Source: Oceanospirillum sediminis
Lineage (GTDB): Bacteria > Pseudomonadota > Gammaproteobacteria > Pseudomonadales > Halomonadaceae
DNA length: 35,346 nucleotides
Reading direction: 5' to 3'
Assembly (NCBI RefSeq): GCF_014164585.1
Contig: NZ_JACJFM010000049.1
Span: 1 to 35,346, forward strand
Shown here: positions 1 through 7,622 of the stretch, piece after piece
Numbering within the stretch: the stretch's first letter is position 1
Layout of the letters: every line of letters starts with the position of its first letter
Notes under the pieces: model-generated
What the model was told of the DNA's origin: nothing
The model's database searches: none
The model's input: the letters and a program-made list of their open reading frames with translations, nothing else
Position numbers and translations under genes: made by a program

Positions 1-27
1 TAAAATGCTGTCTCGACAACTGCTATT

Positions 28-162
28 TTACCGTAATCCCCAGAGGTTAAGCTCTCCAGCCCCTTCCGTTTTTTTAAACCGGACAGCAGTGTCATCAGAC
101 ATTCTTTTGAAGATAAAAAACGCAATGGCTATAACAACCAGAATAATAATAAATCGAGTCAC
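28..162 (-). CDS. Possible small single-pass membrane protein (44 aa)
   Basis: Reading the minus strand from a GTG at 162 gives 44 codons to a TAA at 28-30. The product starts MTRFIIILVVIAIAFFIFKR: one strongly hydrophobic segment (about residues 4-18) followed by a positively charged patch and a polar tail ending in NLWGLR. This is the shape of a small inner-membrane protein. It lies 68 bases downstream of the DUF938 methyltransferase on the same strand and could be co-transcribed. There is no strong ribosome binding site (only a weak CAGGCAG), and an in-frame TAA lies upstream. I do not recognise a family. It may be chance, because AT-rich sequence easily encodes Ile/Phe/Val runs. Confidence 0.3.
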   Translation of the reverse strand: MTRFIIILVVIAIAFFIFKRMSDDTAVRFKKTEGAGELNLWGLR

Positions 163-229
163 AATAATCTGCCTGAATCTGTTTCTGAGATGTCGTATGC
201 TAACGGCTGCGGATTAAAATACAACCTTA

Positions 230-829
230 TCAGATATCCAGCATCTGCCACTGTAATAAGCGATTATTAGCTGGCATTTCGTGATCTTCAACCAGAAACA
301 TGCCAGCCTCTCTGGCCAGTTGGTCGATCTGAGCAAAATCACGAATACCACTGGCCGGATCTCTTTGTCTGAGCCACTGATCAAACTGAGCATTACTCGA
401 ACTGGTATATTCACCATCATAATTAAATGGCCCATAAACGCAGCAAACACCACCAGCCTGCAACACTTTTCTGACACCGCGGAAAAACTGTTCGACCATA
501 GGCCAGGACATAATATGAAGTGTATTCGCACTGAAAACCGCATCAACCCGGCGTACAGGCCATTCACTCTGAGTCACATCCAGCTCTAATGGCTCAGGGA
601 AATTGTCTCCGGAATAATCCGCTCGCCATTGCTCAATACCTTCCAGATAGATCGCCTGATCACTACACTGCCATAGCAGGTGAGGCAGGTTTTCAGCCAT
701 AAAAACAGCATGCTGTCCGGTGCCACTACCAATTTCCAGCACTTTATGACTGCGGGAAAAAGCAACTTTCAGCACATTCAATATCGGCAGTTTATTATTT
801 TCACAGGCCTGAGAAAAAGGCTTAGTCAT
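230..829 (-). CDS. DUF938 family SAM-dependent methyltransferase
   Basis: The protein carries a class I methyltransferase motif I (VLEIGSGTGQHAVFMA) near the N-terminus, then an acidic strand end (LELDVTQ) and the DAVFSANTLHIMSW segment typical of DUF938. The substrate of the family is not established. I place the start at the ATG at 829 because the family usually begins with a sequence like M-KPFSQACENNK, and AGGA stands a suitable distance upstream. An in-frame ATG at 892 would add 21 residues (MQEYSFDIQVEP...) that look unlike the family and have no ribosome binding site. From 829 the protein is 199 aa, close to the family's usual length. It is divergent from the Mpo1-like gene across a 156-219 base gap containing a Fur-box-like sequence. 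Confidence 0.85.
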   Translation of the reverse strand: MTKPFSQACENNKLPILNVLKVAFSRSHKVLEIGSGTGQHAVFMAENLPHLLWQCSDQAIYLEGIEQWRADYSGDNFPEPLELDVTQSEWPVRRVDAVFSANTLHIMSWPMVEQFFRGVRKVLQAGGVCCVYGPFNYDGEYTSSSNAQFDQWLRQRDPASGIRDFAQIDQLAREAGMFLVEDHEMPANNRLLQWQMLDI

Positions 830-916
830 AGTCGGGTCCTGTTTACTGGAGTTGTCGGGTTCAACCTGGATATCAAAAGAGTATTCCTGCATTTTCTATC
901 AGGCAAGGTACTTTAG

Positions 917-935
917 ACCAATGATAATCATAAGC
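917..935. promoter_or_regulatory. Possible Fur box
   Basis: The core ATGATAATCAT (921-931) matches the centre of the 19-base Fur consensus exactly, with 3 of 8 flanking bases also matching (about 14/19). It sits between two divergent genes, one of which (Mpo1-like) belongs to an Fe(II)-dependent dioxygenase family. An isolated match at this level is suggestive only. Confidence 0.3.
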
Positions 936-1001
936 TCATAACGCTTAATCTTTTAAGGCCGTTTATATCCGAGTCAGCAAGAACTTGCACACTTACAAGA
1001 T

Positions 1002-1030
1002 TTAGACTAAAAACTCTATACGATTACAAT
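1002..1030 (+). promoter_or_regulatory. Candidate sigma70 promoter for the Mpo1-like gene
   Basis: TTAGAC (1002-1007) and TACAAT (1025-1030) are separated by exactly 17 bases, just ahead of the AGAGGA ribosome binding site and the ATG at 1049. This would give a very short leader. Confidence 0.4.
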
Positions 1031-1048
1031 AATAACAGAGGAAATATT

Positions 1049-1519
1049 ATGTCCCGCACATTACGCCAATGGCTGGATCAGTACGGAGAAAGCCATCAGA
1101 ACCCTGTGAACAAGAAAATTCACTGGTTAATGGTTCCAATTATATTTTTTACCATTACAGGAATACTCTGGAGTCTGCCCCTGCCAACCTGGCTGCAGAC
1201 CGTTCCCGGAGTAAACTGGGCCAGTATCCTACTGATACCCGTGTTGCTGTTTTATCTTCGTCTCAGCGTTGCTCTGACACTGGGCATGACTGTTTTCAGC
1301 TTATCCTGCTTTGCTATCTGTTGGCAGATTGATCAGATAATGCCCGGACAACTCTGGCAAATCAGTCTCGCTCTGTTTGTGATTGCCTGGGTATTCCAGT
1401 TTGTCGGCCATAAAATAGAAGGGCAAAAACCGTCCTTTTTTGAGGATGTGCAGTTTCTGTTAATAGGGCCTGCCTGGCTTATGAGTTTTATCTATCAGAA
1501 GCTTGGTATTCGCTATTAA
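1049..1519 (+). CDS. Mpo1-like (DUF962 / YGL010w) membrane protein
   Basis: This 156-aa protein begins MSRTLRQWLDQYGESHQNPVNKKIHWLMVP. The short amphipathic start, the Y-x-x-S-H-x-x-P-x-N-K-x-I-H-x-x-x-V-P block and the later FVGHKIEGQKPSF block are the hallmarks of the Mpo1-like family, whose conserved histidines are thought to bind Fe(II). Yeast Mpo1 is a 2-hydroxy fatty acid dioxygenase; the bacterial role is not settled, though lipid oxidation is a fair inference. About four hydrophobic segments lie between residues 27 and 150, predicting an inner-membrane protein. The ribosome binding site AGAGGAA is well placed. The gene is convergent with the enoyl-CoA hydratase gene, with a large hairpin directly after the stop. 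Confidence 0.85.
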   Translation: MSRTLRQWLDQYGESHQNPVNKKIHWLMVPIIFFTITGILWSLPLPTWLQTVPGVNWASILLIPVLLFYLRLSVALTLGMTVFSLSCFAICWQIDQIMPGQLWQISLALFVIAWVFQFVGHKIEGQKPSFFEDVQFLLIGPAWLMSFIYQKLGIRY

Positions 1520-1522
1520 AGG

Positions 1523-1554
1523 TTCTGACAGATGCTCAACAGCATCTGTCAGAA
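1523..1554. terminator. Perfect 14-bp hairpin between convergent genes
   Basis: TTCTGACAGATGCT (1523-1536) and its exact complement AGCATCTGTCAGAA (1541-1554) flank a 4-base loop. It lies 3 bases after the Mpo1-like stop and before the convergent hydratase stop. Neither side has a real T-tract, so it may act as an mRNA 3'-end stabiliser or a weak bidirectional terminator rather than a classical one. Confidence 0.5.
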
Positions 1555-1621
1555 TGAACAACAGAGCAGAGCAGGTCAGCATCAGCCTGACAACTCTGTT
1601 TAACAACGTTCAGGCATCTCA

Positions 1622-2410
1622 TCAATGCCCTGTAAATCGCGCGGGACGCTTCTCAATAAATGCCCGAACACCTTCTTTGCCATCAGAGGTCTGACTCAGA
1701 GAAGCAATAGCACGGGCTTCTGTCTCCATTTGAGAAACCAGAGGCGTTGTCTGCGCCTGATCAACCAGCTCTTTCACTTTGCCATATGCCTGAGTAGGCC
1801 CGGATGCCAGCATCATGGCCAGTTCTTTTGTCACATCCAGCAGTTTTTCTGCCGGTACAACCCGATTAACCAGCCCCCAGTCCAGTGCCTGCTCCGCATC
1901 CAGAATCCGGTTAGTGATAAAAAACTCTTTGGCCCGACGAGGACCTATCTGGCGAGTCAGATACCAGGAAGTACTGCCATCTGGTGAAAAACCGATCTGA
2001 GTGTAAGCACTGGTAAAGCGAGCATTCTCCGAAGCAATCACCAGATCACAGCACGCCATCACTCCCAGCCCTGCACCGGCAGTCATACCATTAACCGCTG
2101 CAATCACAGGGCAAGGTAACGCTGAAAAGCGGGCAATAGCACTATGAAGATAAGTTGTCATATCCATCAGTAACTGATCGGTATGTTCCGGGTCACGGGC
2201 AAAAGCAGAAACATCTCCGCCTGCTGAAAATGCTTTATCGCCACTGCCTGTGATAACCAGCACTCTGAGAGAGTGATTACATGAACACTGATTGGCGATT
2301 TCAGATAAACGGCGCATCGTCTCTTCATCCATCGAATTAAAGGCTTCAGGGCGATTCAGAGTCAGCCAGCCAATCTGGTTATCAATTTCAAAGATTACCG
2401 GAGAAGTCAT
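1622..2410 (-). CDS. Enoyl-CoA hydratase/isomerase family protein
   Basis: This 262-aa crotonase-fold protein acts on acyl-CoA thioesters. Both oxyanion-hole segments are present: AFSAGGDV (residues 60-67) and NGMTAGAGLG (107-116). The active-site region reads SAYTQIGFSPDGSTSW: the first hydratase glutamate is not evident, and the second position is Asp (D144 in S-P-D-G). That Asp-only pattern resembles isomerase-type members such as PaaG rather than a classic two-glutamate hydratase. An isomerase or other crotonase reaction is therefore likelier than plain hydration; this is inference. The ribosome binding site is weak (CGGAA). The gene stands alone, 264 bases downstream of the fumarase stop and on the same strand, separated from it by a terminator. 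Confidence 0.88.
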   Translation of the reverse strand: MTSPVIFEIDNQIGWLTLNRPEAFNSMDEETMRRLSEIANQCSCNHSLRVLVITGSGDKAFSAGGDVSAFARDPEHTDQLLMDMTTYLHSAIARFSALPCPVIAAVNGMTAGAGLGVMACCDLVIASENARFTSAYTQIGFSPDGSTSWYLTRQIGPRRAKEFFITNRILDAEQALDWGLVNRVVPAEKLLDVTKELAMMLASGPTQAYGKVKELVDQAQTTPLVSQMETEARAIASLSQTSDGKEGVRAFIEKRPARFTGH

Positions 2411-2555
2411 AAAAAATTCCGTTACTGTTATTTTTTTGATTAGTGGTAACAGAGTTTCACAGCTGTATTTATGCTGTCAAAAAAGACCTGAGAGTCAGGT
2501 TGAAAAATATTATTCGTTTGAATAAAACACCTGAAGCTACGCATTGAAGCAGGCA

Positions 2556-2584
2556 TAAAAAAACCGGCCGCAGCCGGTTCTTTT
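2556..2584 (-). terminator. Rho-independent terminator of the fumarase gene
   Basis: AACCGGC (2562-2568) pairs with GCCGGTT (2573-2579) around a 4-base loop. Reading on the minus strand, the stem runs into seven T residues; on the plus strand it is followed by CTTTT, so it could work in both directions. It lies about 95 bases past the fumarase stop. Confidence 0.85.
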
Positions 2585-2674
2585 ATATTGTCAGATATTA
2601 CACACCTGACAAACAGCATTGCTGTACTCTCCGGTCAACAACCGTAGAATATAGCGGTGCCTGTATACAGATTG

Positions 2675-4186
2675 TTATGCATTTTTTGCTGCAATAATAT
2701 CTTTCCACTTAGCAGGCCCTGTCGTATGTACAGATTCACCCTTCGCATCTACCGCAACAGTGACAGGCATATCCTTCACTTCAAACTCGTAGATCGCTTC
2801 CATACCCAGTTCAGGGAAGGCCAGTACTTCAGCATTAGTAATGGCTTTGGATACCAGATATGCAGCACCACCGACAGCCATCAGGTAAACCGCTTTGTTA
2901 TCTCTGATTGCTTCAATCGCAACCGGACCACGCTCAGATTTACCGATCATGCCCAGCAGGCCAGTGCTTTCAATCACCTGGCGGGTGAACTTATCCATAC
3001 GGGTTGCAGTCGTTGGACCTGCAGGGCCTACCACTTCGTCACGTACCGGATCAACAGGGCCTACGTAGTAGATAAAGCGCCCTTTCAGATCTACTGGCAG
3101 CTCTTCACCGGCGTTCAGCATCTCTACCATCTTCTTATGAGCCGCATCACGACCAGTCAGCATCTTGCCATTCAGCAGGACAGTTTCGCCAGGCTGCCAG
3201 CTTTGTACTTCTTCCGGTGTAACATCGTCCAGATTAACACGACGCGTGCTTTCACCCACTTCGAAGGTCACTTCAGGCCAGTCGTTCAGATCGGGTGGTG
3301 TCTGCAGTGAAGCACCAGAACCATCCAGCTCAAAGTGTGCGTGACGAGTCGCCGCACAGTTCGGAATCATGCAGATTGGCAGAGACGCTGCGTGAGTCGG
3401 GTAGTCCTTGATCTTAACGTCCAGAACAGTCGTCAGACCGCCCAGACCCTGTGCACCAATACCCAGCTCGTTTACCGCATCCATAATTTCCAGACGCAGC
3501 TCTTCAGCACGATTCTGAGGACCACGCTCACGCAGCTCATGAATGTCGATCGGATCCATCAGGGACTCTTTCGCCATAACCGCAGCTTTCTCTGCCGTAC
3601 CGCCAATACCAATACCCAGCATGCCCGGCGGACACCAGCCTGCACCCATAGTAGGTACCGTCTTCTTCACCCACTCAACGATAGAATCCGATGGGTTCAG
3701 CATCACCATCTTGGATTTGTTTTCAGAACCGCCACCTTTCGCAGCAACCTGAACATCTACGGTGTTACCCGGTACGATTTCGTAGTGGATCACAGCAGGC
3801 GTGTTATCTTTGGTGTTTTTACGCGCACCAGCAGGATCAGCCAGAATAGAGGCACGCAGCACGTTATCCGGGTGCGTATAAGCACGGCGTACACCTTCGT
3901 TGATCATATCTTCCAGGCTCATATCGCCTTCCCACTGTACCTGCATACCGACTTTTACAAATACAGTTACGATACCTGTGTCCTGACAGATAGGACGTTT
4001 ACCTTCTGCACACATACGTGAGTTGATCAGGATTTGTGCCATAGCGTCTTTAGCTGCCGGGTTTTCCTCTTTCAGGTAGGCTTCGTGTACCGCCTGAATA
4101 AAATCTACCGGGTGGTAGTAGGAAATATATTGCAGCGCGTCCGCAACGCTATCGATCATATCGTCTTGACGGATTACAGTCGTCAT
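2675..4186 (-). CDS. Fumarate hydratase, class I (iron-sulfur)
   Basis: The enzyme interconverts fumarate and malate in the TCA cycle using an oxygen-sensitive [4Fe-4S] cluster. It is the single-chain FumA/FumB type, with both the alpha part and the beta part (ending GPAGPTTATRMD) in one 503-aa protein, matching the usual length of about 500. Candidate cluster cysteines are in CQDTGIV and IPNCAATRH, and a third is in the Gly-rich WCPPGMLGIGIGG segment. I chose the ATG at 4186 (MTTVIRQDD), which has TAGGAG upstream; a GTG 21 bases earlier, at 4207, would overlap that ribosome binding site. The gene is monocistronic, ends in a strong terminator, and is divergent from a diguanylate cyclase across 396 bases holding a TATAAT promoter and an FNR-like site. 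Confidence 0.95.
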   Translation of the reverse strand: MTTVIRQDDMIDSVADALQYISYYHPVDFIQAVHEAYLKEENPAAKDAMAQILINSRMCAEGKRPICQDTGIVTVFVKVGMQVQWEGDMSLEDMINEGVRRAYTHPDNVLRASILADPAGARKNTKDNTPAVIHYEIVPGNTVDVQVAAKGGGSENKSKMVMLNPSDSIVEWVKKTVPTMGAGWCPPGMLGIGIGGTAEKAAVMAKESLMDPIDIHELRERGPQNRAEELRLEIMDAVNELGIGAQGLGGLTTVLDVKIKDYPTHAASLPICMIPNCAATRHAHFELDGSGASLQTPPDLNDWPEVTFEVGESTRRVNLDDVTPEEVQSWQPGETVLLNGKMLTGRDAAHKKMVEMLNAGEELPVDLKGRFIYYVGPVDPVRDEVVGPAGPTTATRMDKFTRQVIESTGLLGMIGKSERGPVAIEAIRDNKAVYLMAVGGAAYLVSKAITNAEVLAFPELGMEAIYEFEVKDMPVTVAVDAKGESVHTTGPAKWKDIIAAKNA

Positions 4187-4314
4187 CTTCGGAACATCTC
4201 CTATCACGGTCTGTGCTTATGTCCGGGATTGTACCGGATACACTTTTTTATTCATCAGTCTGGCAGTAACAGAGCACTGTCAGAGCGACTTTCTGACTTC
4301 CAGTAAATCCCGTC

Positions 4315-4320
4315 ATTATA
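4315..4320 (-). promoter_or_regulatory. Candidate -10 element for the fumarase gene
   Basis: On the minus strand this reads TATAAT, a perfect sigma70 -10 element, about 130 bases before the fumarase start. The -35 hexamer at a 17-base spacing (4338-4343, TCATGA) is poor, which would fit a promoter needing an activator or a near-consensus -10 acting alone. Confidence 0.4.
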
Positions 4321-4327
4321 CACTATT

Positions 4328-4341
4328 TTGATTATGATCAT
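4328..4341. promoter_or_regulatory. Possible FNR/Anr box
   Basis: TTGATTATGATCAT matches the FNR/Anr consensus TTGAT-N4-ATCAA at 9 of 10 defined positions. It overlaps the spacer between the fumarase -10 and its presumed -35, a location expected to repress, not activate, under low oxygen. Repression of an oxygen-labile respiratory fumarase by FNR has precedent, but this site is a prediction. Confidence 0.35.
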
Positions 4342-4582
4342 GATGAAGAGTCCATCAACTTTAGCCGAAACAAAACAGACTCATTTAATCATATTTTAAT
4401 CTTCAGCACTGACAACCATCGATACACAAAGATTACAAAAGCCAACATCGCTTAACAGCTTAGCGACAGAGTTTTTTGAGTACCTGCTCCAGAATAAGCA
4501 AAAAGATACATTTCAAATGGATAATTCAAGGTAAAACGAATTCATCTGATATGACAGGGAGCAGTCAGAGACAGACAAAACT
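4342..4582. other. Rest of the fumarase / diguanylate cyclase divergent intergenic region
   Basis: No gene is seen here. It is AT-rich and must hold the diguanylate cyclase promoter, but I could not find a convincing -35/-10 pair on the plus strand. Confidence 0.5.
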
Positions 4583-5737
4583 ATGAATTTATCAAATCGA
4601 CAACGACATGAGCAGCGCTTAAGGATACGACGCCTGGTTATATCAGCTCTTTCACATGGAATGTTGCTGATCATTCTGGGCAGCGCTCTGACGCTGAATC
4701 TGCTGAATAGCATCAGCTGGGAACACTACTTTCTGTTTATTATCACAGCAGCAGTCACCCAGGCTGGCTTCTGGCTGATTATTCATTACGATCTGAATCT
4801 TAAGCTGGATGATCCATCAATGACATTGTTACAGATGTCTACAGCGATCATATGGTTCAGCCTCGTGATTAGTGAGCTACCCGAAGTCAGGGGAGCTCTG
4901 CTGATTCTCTATGTTATGGTCATGTTATTTGGCATATTCCAGCTCAGCATGCTGGAGTTTGCCTTTGCCGGTTTACTGAGCCTGGTGTGCTTTGGAGCCG
5001 TTATCATTGCTGATATCTCTTTTCGTCCGGAAATCACCAGTCTGAAATTAAGTATTATGCAATGGATCATTCTGGCGACAGCCCAGACATGGATTGCTCT
5101 GTTTGGCAGCTATGTACGCAAACTCAGCGAACGCCTGAAGAGACAACGCAGTGTTCTGAAAGCCAGTAATGACAAGATGGTTCGCACCAACGAGGAACTG
5201 GAACAAGCTATGCTACAGCTGGATGAAATAGCCGGCACCGATGAACTGACCGGCATTCTCAACCGCAGGCGATTTTTCCAGGAAGCCGAAGCCAGGCTAC
5301 ATAATATCGATAATTATCAGGCCTGTGCTCTATGTATGATTGATATTGATTATTTCAAAGGAATCAATGACCGTTACGGCCATCAGTGTGGTGATCAGGT
5401 GCTGGAACAGTTCTCACGTATTGCTTCATCCTGTTTACGCACCACTGACCTGTTTGGGCGTTATGGGGGTGAAGAGTTTATTCTGCTGCTTCCTCATAAT
5501 AACCAGGAGAGCGGAATCAAAGTTGCCGAAAGGATTCGACAATCGTTTTCATCGCACTGCTTCAACGAGCTGGAACAGGGGCTCAGCTTTACTCTATCAG
5601 CAGGTATCACCCTGCATCGATGGGGAGAACCATTAGAAAATACTCTGAAACGGGCAGATGATGCTTTGTATCGTGCTAAAAAGGGTGGTCGTAATCAGAC
5701 CGTATATATCTCTGGTGCACGTAACCAGCCAGCCTGA
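4583..5737 (+). CDS. Membrane-bound diguanylate cyclase (GGDEF)
   Basis: The enzyme makes c-di-GMP from two GTP. About six hydrophobic segments between residues 17 and 177 form an N-terminal membrane sensor. A short coiled-coil-like linker (about 178-215, KLSERLKRQRSVL...NEELEQAML) leads into the GGDEF domain from D220-E-L-T. The signature is GGEEF (295-299), preceded by DIDYFKGIND (254-263). The RxxD inhibitory site is present as RTTD (286-289), five residues before GGEEF, so the enzyme is probably active and product-inhibited. The ribosome binding site is weak. The gene converges on cysQ with only 36 bases between the stops. The ligand of the membrane domain is unknown. Confidence 0.93.
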   Translation: MNLSNRQRHEQRLRIRRLVISALSHGMLLIILGSALTLNLLNSISWEHYFLFIITAAVTQAGFWLIIHYDLNLKLDDPSMTLLQMSTAIIWFSLVISELPEVRGALLILYVMVMLFGIFQLSMLEFAFAGLLSLVCFGAVIIADISFRPEITSLKLSIMQWIILATAQTWIALFGSYVRKLSERLKRQRSVLKASNDKMVRTNEELEQAMLQLDEIAGTDELTGILNRRRFFQEAEARLHNIDNYQACALCMIDIDYFKGINDRYGHQCGDQVLEQFSRIASSCLRTTDLFGRYGGEEFILLLPHNNQESGIKVAERIRQSFSSHCFNELEQGLSFTLSAGITLHRWGEPLENTLKRADDALYRAKKGGRNQTVYISGARNQPA

Positions 5738-5773
5738 TATCAGACTGGCGCCATAAACAGAAGTAACAACAGA

Positions 5774-6613
5774 TCAGGTTGCTTCAAATGGTTTAACCAG
5801 ATTCAGAAAAGTATCCTGCCAGACCGGACTGATTTTCTGGCATACCACAAACTCCGGATTCAACAGACTTTCTTTTGTGTTATAGCGCAATGGCTGAAGC
5901 TGATCATTCAGAACCAGACCACCTGCCTGCTCAACAATAGCCTGAGCCGCAGCTGTATCCCACTCACAGGTTGGTCCGAAACGCACATACAGGTCAGCCT
6001 CATTCATTGCCACAAAACATAACTTCAGAGAACTGCCCATTGAGATACTCTGGGCACCTGGCAGACAGTGTACAAATGACTCCATCCGTTCTTTTGCATG
6101 GGAGCGGCTTCCTGCTATTCGCCAGCATTCAGGGATAAAGTCAGGATCAAGCTGCAACTCTTTTTCTTTTTCACCTGGCGCTATAAACCAGGCGCCTTTG
6201 CCCCTGCAGGCATGATACATATGGTCAGGAACCGGAGCATACACCACACCCAGTACAGGTATACCATCACTGATCAACGCAATATTGACGGTAAACTCGC
6301 CATTGCGCTTAACAAACTCTTTCGTACCATCCAGAGGATCAATCAGCCAGTAGTCAGACCACTGGCTGCGTTCCTGCCAACTGATATTATCACTCTCTTC
6401 AGACAAAACCGGTAAGCTTAATGACAGCTCCGTCAGCCCTTTCTCAATACAATGATGAGAAGCAATATCAGCCAGTGTCAGAGGGCTATCATCCGATTTA
6501 TGGGAAACACCCAGATCATCCTGTTGATAGATGTTCATGATCGCATCCCCGGCTTCTCTGGCAATACGGACAACATCAGGCAGTAATGCATGAACTTCCG
6601 GATCAGACAACAT
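5774..6613 (-). CDS. cysQ: 3'(2'),5'-bisphosphate nucleotidase CysQ
   Basis: This Mg-dependent phosphatase of the inositol monophosphatase superfamily removes phosphoadenosine phosphate (PAP), the by-product of sulfate assimilation and of sulfo- and phosphopantetheinyl-transfer. Metal-binding motifs are clear: L-S-E-E (70-73), W-L-I-D-P-L-D-G-T (89-97) and W-D-T-A-A (218-222). The T-K-E-F following the second motif is typical of CysQ rather than of inositol monophosphatase. The length of 279 aa is slightly over the E. coli enzyme. AAGGAG is well spaced before the ATG. It lies downstream of the UbiA-type gene on the same strand with an 80-base gap, so it may be the last gene of a trhP-ubiA-cysQ run. 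Confidence 0.93.
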   Translation of the reverse strand: MLSDPEVHALLPDVVRIAREAGDAIMNIYQQDDLGVSHKSDDSPLTLADIASHHCIEKGLTELSLSLPVLSEESDNISWQERSQWSDYWLIDPLDGTKEFVKRNGEFTVNIALISDGIPVLGVVYAPVPDHMYHACRGKGAWFIAPGEKEKELQLDPDFIPECWRIAGSRSHAKERMESFVHCLPGAQSISMGSSLKLCFVAMNEADLYVRFGPTCEWDTAAAQAIVEQAGGLVLNDQLQPLRYNTKESLLNPEFVVCQKISPVWQDTFLNLVKPFEAT

Positions 6614-6693
6614 ATTATCTCCTTAACAAATACATAAGATCAGAGGTACCCCACAGCTCATCAGAACAACCGGAGGTTAACAGTCAGTTCTCA

Positions 6694-7608
6694 TTAGCTG
6701 GCTGGAAACAGACCATAACCCACTAACAATAACATTGAAAAAACCGCATAAAAACGGCCTGTCAGAGGTGTCAGTAATACTCTCTGATCAGCAGGCTCTG
6801 CTATAAGCCTGAGTGGTTTTATCAATAAGGGCAGAGCCAGTAACGTCAGCCATGGAAAATTATGCACCCCACTGATAGCAGCCCCCGGAACCCAGAGATA
6901 TACCAGTAAGATCAGAATATAATAAAGCCAGGATGATCTGTCATATCCCCAGCGAACCGTCAGTGTTTTCTGCCCCTGCAGACTGTCACTTTCAAAATCC
7001 CTGAGTTCATTGCTGAGCAGCAATAAAGCAGTCAGCAAACTCAGAGGTAAAGAATTAAGGAAGATATCTCCGTGATAACGTCCTGCCATAGCATAGTAGG
7101 CACCACCAATCATCAGGACACCCATCAGCCAGAATACCAGGGGAATACCCAATCCTCTGGTTTTATAGCTGACCGGTGGCTGGGTATAAAAGTAAGCCCC
7201 TGCCAGTCCAGTGATAAATAGCACTGCCAGCTCAGTCCCTCTGAAAAGCATCAGGATCAGCCCACAGATCCCTGCCAGAAAAAAGCATAGCAATCCTACT
7301 CTGTAATTTCGCTGGATAAGCTGAATCAAAGCATACTTCTGCTCAGGTGAAACAGTCGGGAAGCGCTGATCAAGTTCAGCCAGGTCCGAATGATCATTGA
7401 TCAGATTAACTGCCAGCTGCAGTAACAGACCACCAGAGATTATCAGAAATGCCAGTAAAAAGGGCTGTGCACTTTCGTGCCAGCCCAGAATAATACCCTG
7501 CAGGCAGGTGGCCACAGCAACCACCATAGAAAATGGGCGGGATGCTCTGTTCAGCCGGTATTTTTGCCAGCCATCAACACCCTGCATCATCTTTGCCGTA
7601 TCGGCCAT
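6694..7608 (-). CDS. UbiA-superfamily prenyltransferase (MenA-like)
   Basis: This integral membrane enzyme is expected to attach a polyprenyl chain to an aromatic acceptor. Two aspartate-rich, Mg-diphosphate-binding motifs are present: N71-D-H-S-D75 and N200-E-L-R-D204-F-E-S-D208. The conserved Y-T-Q-P-P-x-x-Y-K-x-R-G-x-G lies between them (about 141-154). There are about eight hydrophobic segments. The NELRDFESD form and the YTQPP motif point towards MenA-like members (1,4-dihydroxy-2-naphthoate prenyltransferase), but no other menaquinone genes are visible here, so the substrate is uncertain. The ribosome binding site GAGGAA lies in the 14-base gap after trhP, indicating translation from the same message. 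Confidence 0.85.
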   Translation of the reverse strand: MADTAKMMQGVDGWQKYRLNRASRPFSMVVAVATCLQGIILGWHESAQPFLLAFLIISGGLLLQLAVNLINDHSDLAELDQRFPTVSPEQKYALIQLIQRNYRVGLLCFFLAGICGLILMLFRGTELAVLFITGLAGAYFYTQPPVSYKTRGLGIPLVFWLMGVLMIGGAYYAMAGRYHGDIFLNSLPLSLLTALLLLSNELRDFESDSLQGQKTLTVRWGYDRSSWLYYILILLVYLWVPGAAISGVHNFPWLTLLALPLLIKPLRLIAEPADQRVLLTPLTGRFYAVFSMLLLVGYGLFPAS

Positions 7609-7622
7609 CTGCTTTCCTCAGC

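Noticed and set aside
5-217. 70-codon open frame on the plus strand at the left edge
   Set aside because: No ribosome binding site, composition unlike a protein, and it overlaps the more plausible minus-strand small membrane protein frame.
2657-4021. Long plus-strand open frames opposite the fumarase gene
   Set aside because: They are antisense to a firmly identified gene and rich in His, Arg, Thr and Phe, as expected from reverse-reading of its codons.
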